NCBI GenBank assembly: GCA_020718065.1
Contig: DYDE01000022.1
Span: forward strand, 1-38,884
Length of the DNA: 38,884 nucleotides
From: Marinifilum sp.
Lineage (GTDB): Bacteria; Bacteroidota; Bacteroidia; Bacteroidales; CG2-30-32-10
Direction of reading: 5' to 3'
In this document: positions 34,252 through 38,884 of the stretch, one piece after another
How positions within the stretch are numbered: the stretch's first letter is position 1
Layout: each line of letters begins with the position of its first letter
The notes under the pieces: model-generated
The model's input: the letters and a program-made list of their open reading frames with translations, nothing else
What the model was told of the DNA's origin: nothing
The model's database searches: none
Translations under genes and position numbers: made by a program

Positions 34252-34275
34252 AATTTAACCTAAAAGAAACCAAAA

Positions 34276-34764
34276 ATGGAAACTACAAAAATTGTTATCA
34301 GACCTTTTGCTTCTAAAAAGGGGAGTATGTCCTTGTTCTTTTGTTCGCTTATTGGGATAGTGGTGCTCATTCCCGCAATAGTCATTTCTATATTGATAGA
34401 TAACTATAAAATGATACCTTTTTTTTGTATTTTATCTGTTGTATTTATTGCACTTGGAATAGTGCTGTTTCTTGTTTTCCCTAGGGTGAAAATTGTATTC
34501 GATTTGAATAGTAAAAATGTTGTAATAACTTCGAACAAAGCACCTAAACAAATAATTTCATTTGATAAACTGCAACCTTTTCAGGTTTATGAGGTAATTC
34601 GTGGTTATGCACATCAATATTACTGCAGAAACATATCGTTCGGAGATTATTCCGATTTGTTTTTTAGTGCCCGCCATGTGAAGACGCTGAAAAAAGCAAA
34701 GAAACTTCATCAGCTAACCGGAATAGGTCTTATTGATATTGATGGAAAGTTCGTTAATGTGTAA
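34276..34764 (+). CDS. Uncharacterised two-helix membrane protein
   Basis: A 162-aa protein. A hairpin of two hydrophobic helices (residues about 18-40 and 46-69) is followed by a beta-rich domain of about 90 residues (VKIVFDLNSKNVVITSN ... FSARHVKTLKKAKKLHQLTG), probably cytoplasmic. The arrangement recalls small PH-like or DUF membrane proteins, but I cannot assign one. It is 24 bp after the HD gene and probably cotranscribed. No terminator was seen after it; the 21-bp repeat array begins about 115 bp downstream. Confidence 0.65.
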   Translation: METTKIVIRPFASKKGSMSLFFCSLIGIVVLIPAIVISILIDNYKMIPFFCILSVVFIALGIVLFLVFPRVKIVFDLNSKNVVITSNKAPKQIISFDKLQPFQVYEVIRGYAHQYYCRNISFGDYSDLFFSARHVKTLKKAKKLHQLTGIGLIDIDGKFVNV

Positions 34765-34879
34765 TAGATGCTTTGAAGACTGGGTAAAGATATTTTTTAA
34801 TTTGTTCTTACATTTGCATAACGTGGGTTTTAAGTAGTTAAAATCCTTAGAATTCAATCAGAATCGTTAGCATATTCTG

Positions 34880-35466
34880 CTAACTTTTAAGAATATTGCG
34901 CTGACTTCAAAGAAAATTCCGCTAACATCGAAGAAAACTCTTCTAATTTCAAAGAATTTTATGCTAACTTCAAAGATTTTTAATCTAACGTCCTGGAATT
35001 TTAATTAGGACCTATAAGTTTTCTCTTCTGATTTTGAAGAATTTTCTTTTAACCTTCAGGTTTTTTAAGCTGACGTGCTGGAATATTGATCTGATCTCGG
35101 CGTATGGTTTGCTAACTTGTGGTTATCCTATGCTAACCTGACGTTATGTTATACTAACTTGATGTTATGTTATGCTGACTTGTGCGTATTCTATGCTAAC
35201 TTTACAGTATTCTATGCTAACTTGCCGTTATGCTTGTCTGATTTCCAGTTATGTTTTCCTGATTTCCAAGTTTGATTGTCTGATCTCCAGGTATGCTTTC
35301 CTGATGTGTAAGTATTGTTCTCTGACTTTCTTGTTTTGTTTCCGGATGTGTTCGCATGCGTTTCGAACCTGACAGAATGTCAGCTGACATCGTCGCGGAC
35401 TCGCCGGACGTGACAGAATGTCAGGTGACGGACAAGTTTTGTCTCCGGATGGGTATGTTTTTAAAG
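34880..35466. repeat. 21-bp phased degenerate repeat array, about 28 units
   Basis: A (C/T)T(A/G)A(C/T)-type core (ctaac, ctgac, ctgat, later cggac) starts at 34880, 34901, 34922, 34943, 34964, 34985, 35006, 35028 and then every 21 bp to 35364, ending with near-phase units at 35384, 35405, 35425 and 35446. There is one 22-bp step at 35006-35028. Three flavours succeed one another: early ctaacttcaaagaa, middle ctaacttgnngttatg, late ctgatntccaggtatg, so neighbours resemble each other most. Several middle units are AAC-N5-GTT inverted repeats. There are no unique spacers. It lies between convergent genes; the small ORF within it (35172..35372) shows a 7-residue period only because 21 is a multiple of 3. 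Confidence 0.88.
35370..35423. repeat. Two TGACAGAATGTCA palindromes, 41 bp apart
   Basis: Identical 13-mers at 35370-35382 and 35411-35423, each a perfect TGACA-gaa-TGTCA inverted repeat. They are inside a locally GC-rich patch at the right end of the 21-bp array. Confidence 0.75.
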
Positions 35467-35543
35467 TTGATTTTGAAAAAATAGCATTTGGGATAATTTT
35501 TTATTTACAGTTTTTGGAGTGCACAAGGAGTTGTACAAGGGAA

Positions 35544-35590
35544 TTTACGATAGTTCGACTAGCTCACTACAAGTTTTGGATTTGCGATTA
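35544..35590 (+). repeat. 47-bp dispersed repeat, copy 2
   Basis: Same as 507-553 with one difference (tttgcgatta for tttacgatta). Another ggatttacgatt fragment follows at about 35608. Confidence 0.8.
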
Positions 35591-35621
35591 ATTTTGACAT
35601 AAATTATGGATTTACGATTTT

Positions 35622-35672
35622 TTTACCACAAAGAACACAAAGGATTTGCAAGAAGGCACACAAAGAAATAGA
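35622..35672 (+). repeat. Fragment of the AACCACAAAGG repeat family
   Basis: taccacaaagaacacaaagg followed by gcacacaaagaaat resembles the AACCAC...CACAAAGG block of the 133-bp repeats at 1998-2350, without the hairpin. Confidence 0.5.
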
Positions 35673-35681
35673 AAGTTGCAA

Positions 35682-35720
35682 AATAAGAAAACCAGCGCTA
35701 TTAACGCTGGTTTTCTTATT
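35682..35720. terminator. Terminator of the M16 protease gene, perfect 16-bp stem
   Basis: aataagaaaaccagcg (35682-35697) is the exact reverse complement of cgctggttttcttatt (35705-35720), around a 7-nt loop, 15 bp after the stop on the minus strand. Confidence 0.88.
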
Positions 35721-35734
35721 AAGATTTTTGTTTT

Positions 35735-38656
35735 TTAGTATCCAAATACATCAGAAAGGTTGAGGTATTCTATTTTTCCGTATTTTTCAAGTGTCTTAAT
35801 ATCCAGATCCTTTTTATTACCAAGAATCAAAATAGTAAAGTTCTTGTTTTTAAGATATTTTTCCTGGAAGGTCTTCAGATCATTAAAAGTTAAAGTAGGT
35901 ACTACATTATAAATATCTTTATTAATATCGGTAGTAAGTTTAAGTTTCATTGCAGATTCGTAACTAAAAAGCACATCTGTTTTGGTTGTTCTGTCTGTTC
36001 TTATACGTTGTATAATTGCATCTTTTGCAGCATTAAAACTCATTTCAGACGCTGGCATATTGTTAAACAAACCCATCATTCCTTTCATTGCCTCAGGCAA
36101 CTTATCGTTTTGAGTACCTATGTATGAGAAAAGATAATTATGTCTATCAAGACGACGAGCTGTATTATAACCTGCATAGGCACTATATGCTAATGCTTTC
36201 GATTCTCTTAATTCCTGAAATACGATTGAAGCCATACTCCCACCAAAATATTCGTTAAATAAACTTACAATAGGATAATTGGCTTTGTTGAATTTGTCTG
36301 ATTTCGAAATCATAACAATCTCAACTTGTTTCATATCATAATCTACAATATATACTTTGTTTTCGGTATTGTCTAACTCAGTAAATTTTGTTTCTGTAGG
36401 TATTGGTTTCAATTTTGCAGGTATATTATGGTATTTATTAATCAAAGCAGTAATACTTGCCTGATCTTGTGGTCCGTAAAACAATATATGATGCTCATAA
36501 GAATTAAGTTCTTTAATTCTCTTTATTAGTTCATCTGCTTTAACTGTATTTAACTCCGATTCGCTTAATATATTTGTAAATGGCGATTTTTTGCCATATA
36601 TTCCATAGCTATACATTGCCTTCCAAAGAATGGCGTTTTTTGATAATTTGTCATCTTCTCTTTGCTTTAATATATCATTAAACAAATTGCCAAGTGCTTC
36701 TTCATTTGGTTGAGGGTCGGCAAGTAGTTCTTCGAAGAGTTGTGTACCTCTTTCCATATTCTCTGCCAAACCCGATAAACTAACCCACAATTGATCGCTA
36801 CCAGCACTAACATAAAACGAACAACCTGCTTTGTAAAATTCCTGTTTCAACTGAGCAGGAGTGTATTTTGATGTTCCCAGATATTCTAAATAATCAATAG
36901 CAAGTTTTATATACTTATCGTTATTGATACCCATATCAAATACATAATACATAGAAAAAGTATTGTTCTCATCATTTTGTTTATAATACACAGGTATATT
37001 ATTTTTAACAGAAAACTTTTTAATATCTTTTTCATAATCCATAAAAACAGGTTCTATGTTTTTAGGTTTCATGGTAAGCAATTGTTTATAAAAATCCGAC
37101 TGTGCATCTCTGTTCAATTGAACCGGAGTAATGGTAGGTTTCATTACTTTTTTAACATTATTATCAACCCCTGTTCGTTTATAAACAACAACATAGTTAT
37201 TGCTATAGTTTTTATTAACAAAAGCAACAATATCTTGTTTGGTAATTTTAGATAGTCTGTCAATTTCGTTTACTTTATTTTCCCATGGGGTTTCATTAAT
37301 AAAAGCATCTACCAACTCCATATCTCTTGACATATTGTTTTCCTGTTTTTTTATGTCTTCCAGTTTCAGGTCATTAATAATTGCGGGCAACAACCAATCT
37401 GGAAAATCACCTTTCTTAAGTAATTCTATTTGCGAAAGAATCAAATCTTTCACTTCTTCCAGTTTTTGTCCATCTTTTGGCACACCATATAGCATGTGTT
37501 CAGAATAATCTTTCTGAATAGAAGCATAAGACCCTGCCTGAATAACTTTTTGTGCCTGATTAAGATTTAGATCAATTAATCCAGCAGTACCATTTGTTAA
37601 AATCATGCTAACCAACGTAAGCATATCCGCATCCTTCGTATTTGCTCCACCTAAACGAAAACCTAAAACCAGACTTTCAGCTTCTGGTCCAAAAACTTCT
37701 TTTACAACAGGTGAAGTTATTGAAGCTTCAACAGGAACAACAAAATTTGTAATAGGCTTCGATTGCCATGTTCCAAACTTGCTTTCAATTAATTTAATTG
37801 CTTCATCCGGATCAAAATCTCCCGACAAACAAATAGCAATATTATTAGGAACATAACGAGAATAAAAATAGTTTTTCAAAGATTTTAAAGATGGGTTTTT
37901 TAAATGCTCCGCTTTACCTATTGTTGTTTGCAATCCATAAGGATGTTTTAAAAACAAACCGGCATACAAAGAATCGTACATTTTATCATTATCGTTATCA
38001 AGGCTCATGTTCTTTTCTTCATAAACAGTTTCCAACTCTGTATGAAATATACGGAAAACAGGATAAAAGAAACGATCCGATTCTATAGTTAACCATGCCT
38101 CCAGTTGATTAGAAGGAATTTCATTTATATAAACAGTTTGTTCAAACCAGGTAAAAGCATTGGTATTTGTACCACCAATGGCTGCCATTAATTTATCATA
38201 TTCATTAGCAATTGCGTATTTTGCTGCTATTCCCGAAATGCTATCAATTAAATGATAATTATATGCACGTTTCACAGAATCTTTCGAACTTCTGAAAACT
38301 TCAAACAAGCTGTCAATCTTATCAAGATAAGGTTTTTCTGCAGCAAAGTCCATCGTACCAAAATGCGAAGTTCCCTTAAACATCATATGTTCTAAATAAT
38401 GCGACATCCCTGTATTATCTGCAGGGTCATTATTACTTCCTGTTCTCACCGCAATAGCTGTTTGAATTCTGGGAGCATTTTTGTAAACCGTCATATAAAC
38501 AGTGAACCCATTTGAAAGAGTATATATCCTTGTTTTCAAAGGATCGTTTGCTACAGTTTTATAATCATATTTTTTTTGTGCAAAAAGACTATGTGCTCCA
38601 AGTATATTAATTAAAACAATAACACCAATTAGTAAAATTTTAACTTTTCTTTTCAT
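35735..38656 (-). CDS. M16 family zinc metalloprotease, two-module
   Basis: A 973-aa exported protease of the pitrilysin/M16 family. The signal peptide ends near LGAHSLFAQ. The inverted zinc motif HYLEH is at residues 86-90, with Glu207 and Glu214 (TELETVYEE) seven apart as expected for the supporting Glu and third zinc ligand. An insertion of about 50 residues, compared with pitrilysin, lies between the HxxEH motif and that segment. Several M16 domains follow in a long single chain; the C-terminal half lacks HxxEH and should be the inactive partner module, as in other fused M16 enzymes. No T9SS tail is present, so it is probably periplasmic and degrades peptides. Monocistronic, with its own strong terminator. 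The ATG at 38656 begins a good signal peptide. Confidence 0.93.
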   Translation of the reverse strand: MKRKVKILLIGVIVLINILGAHSLFAQKKYDYKTVANDPLKTRIYTLSNGFTVYMTVYKNAPRIQTAIAVRTGSNNDPADNTGMSHYLEHMMFKGTSHFGTMDFAAEKPYLDKIDSLFEVFRSSKDSVKRAYNYHLIDSISGIAAKYAIANEYDKLMAAIGGTNTNAFTWFEQTVYINEIPSNQLEAWLTIESDRFFYPVFRIFHTELETVYEEKNMSLDNDNDKMYDSLYAGLFLKHPYGLQTTIGKAEHLKNPSLKSLKNYFYSRYVPNNIAICLSGDFDPDEAIKLIESKFGTWQSKPITNFVVPVEASITSPVVKEVFGPEAESLVLGFRLGGANTKDADMLTLVSMILTNGTAGLIDLNLNQAQKVIQAGSYASIQKDYSEHMLYGVPKDGQKLEEVKDLILSQIELLKKGDFPDWLLPAIINDLKLEDIKKQENNMSRDMELVDAFINETPWENKVNEIDRLSKITKQDIVAFVNKNYSNNYVVVYKRTGVDNNVKKVMKPTITPVQLNRDAQSDFYKQLLTMKPKNIEPVFMDYEKDIKKFSVKNNIPVYYKQNDENNTFSMYYVFDMGINNDKYIKLAIDYLEYLGTSKYTPAQLKQEFYKAGCSFYVSAGSDQLWVSLSGLAENMERGTQLFEELLADPQPNEEALGNLFNDILKQREDDKLSKNAILWKAMYSYGIYGKKSPFTNILSESELNTVKADELIKRIKELNSYEHHILFYGPQDQASITALINKYHNIPAKLKPIPTETKFTELDNTENKVYIVDYDMKQVEIVMISKSDKFNKANYPIVSLFNEYFGGSMASIVFQELRESKALAYSAYAGYNTARRLDRHNYLFSYIGTQNDKLPEAMKGMMGLFNNMPASEMSFNAAKDAIIQRIRTDRTTKTDVLFSYESAMKLKLTTDINKDIYNVVPTLTFNDLKTFQEKYLKNKNFTILILGNKKDLDIKTLEKYGKIEYLNLSDVFGY

Positions 38657-38884
38657 TTTATAAGGATCTTTAAAATTAAGTCGGTAAAATTATAATTATA
38701 TTTTTACATACCATTAAGGAATATACAAAAACACCAAACCAATATGTAAAATCACAATAACAGAAGATGTCATTCAGCGTTGTAACATTTTTTAAAAAAT
38801 GCCTGAAGAATAATGACAATCTCTTTTTAAAACCTTACATAATGAAGAATAAGAATTTAGAAGGAGATTCCTCACCTCGAGAAA
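38657..38884. other. Upstream region of the M16 gene, window edge
   Basis: 228 AT-rich bases. A minus-strand TAATTTTAC-like sequence near 38684-38692 is a weak -7 candidate. Nothing else supported. Confidence 0.35.

Noticed and set aside
35172-35372. 66-aa ORF with a 7-residue repeat
   Set aside because: Same reason: the 21-bp period is a multiple of 3. The array extends about 290 bp further upstream without an open frame.
34880-35466. CRISPR array
   Set aside because: Units are contiguous and degenerate, with no conserved repeat/unique spacer alternation and no cas genes. The same applies to 11744-12035.

Overview
The window reads as a chromosomal segment of an AT-rich member of the Bacteroidota. 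Three secreted proteins carry the C-terminal Por/T9SS sorting domain (YPNP...GLYF type). Bacteroidota-style promoters (TTTG, 17-23 nt, TAnnTTTG) can be placed in front of many genes, and several gene products (gingipain-like C25 protease, C10/streptopain-like protease, DUF5011 lipoprotein, KFGKT-type TyrRS) are common in that phylum. I saw no rRNA, tRNA, CRISPR array, transposase or phage gene.

Layout. 1-1011: repeat-bearing intergenic DNA. 1012-4335: an unrecognised 320-aa cytoplasmic protein and a seven-repeat T9SS protein, convergent and separated by two families of hairpin-bearing tandem repeats. 4827-9003: an operon of ComM/YifB AAA ATPase, a TMTC-like membrane/TPR protein and a PolB-type 3'-5' exonuclease. 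9174-11636: C25 cysteine protease. 11744-12035: a strictly phased 42-bp repeat array. 12365-17021 (minus): small membrane protein, long-chain acyl-CoA ligase, SDR dehydrogenase and a polytopic membrane protein. 17251-20783: pstSCAB phosphate importer, ending tail to tail (overlapping stops) with an orphan double-ABC ATPase. 22619-26319: DUF5011 lipoprotein, two near-identical small lipoproteins, C10 protease and LemA. 26606-27634: an actin-like ATPase whose motifs are in circularly permuted order. 27690-31972: TyrRS, an extended SDR and a long acyl-CoA dehydrogenase. 32104-34764: a lipoprotein/beta-barrel pair, an HD-domain protein and a small membrane protein. 34880-35466: a phased 21-bp repeat array. 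35735-38656: a secreted or periplasmic M16 zinc protease.

Working together: most genes are housekeeping (phosphate uptake, Tyr charging, fatty-acid activation and oxidation, DNA uptake/recombination) or envelope/secretion functions (three T9SS cargoes, lipoproteins, M16 protease). The standout observations are (i) the circularly permuted actin-like ATPase, with the phosphate-1 motif at the extreme C-terminus; (ii) two degenerate repeat arrays with exact 21-bp and 42-bp periods (2 and 4 helical turns), both between convergent genes; (iii) hairpin repeats with covarying arms near the left end; and (iv) a perfect 14-bp inverted repeat laid over the acyl-CoA dehydrogenase promoter. Family assignments come from motif recognition by eye; no database search was run.
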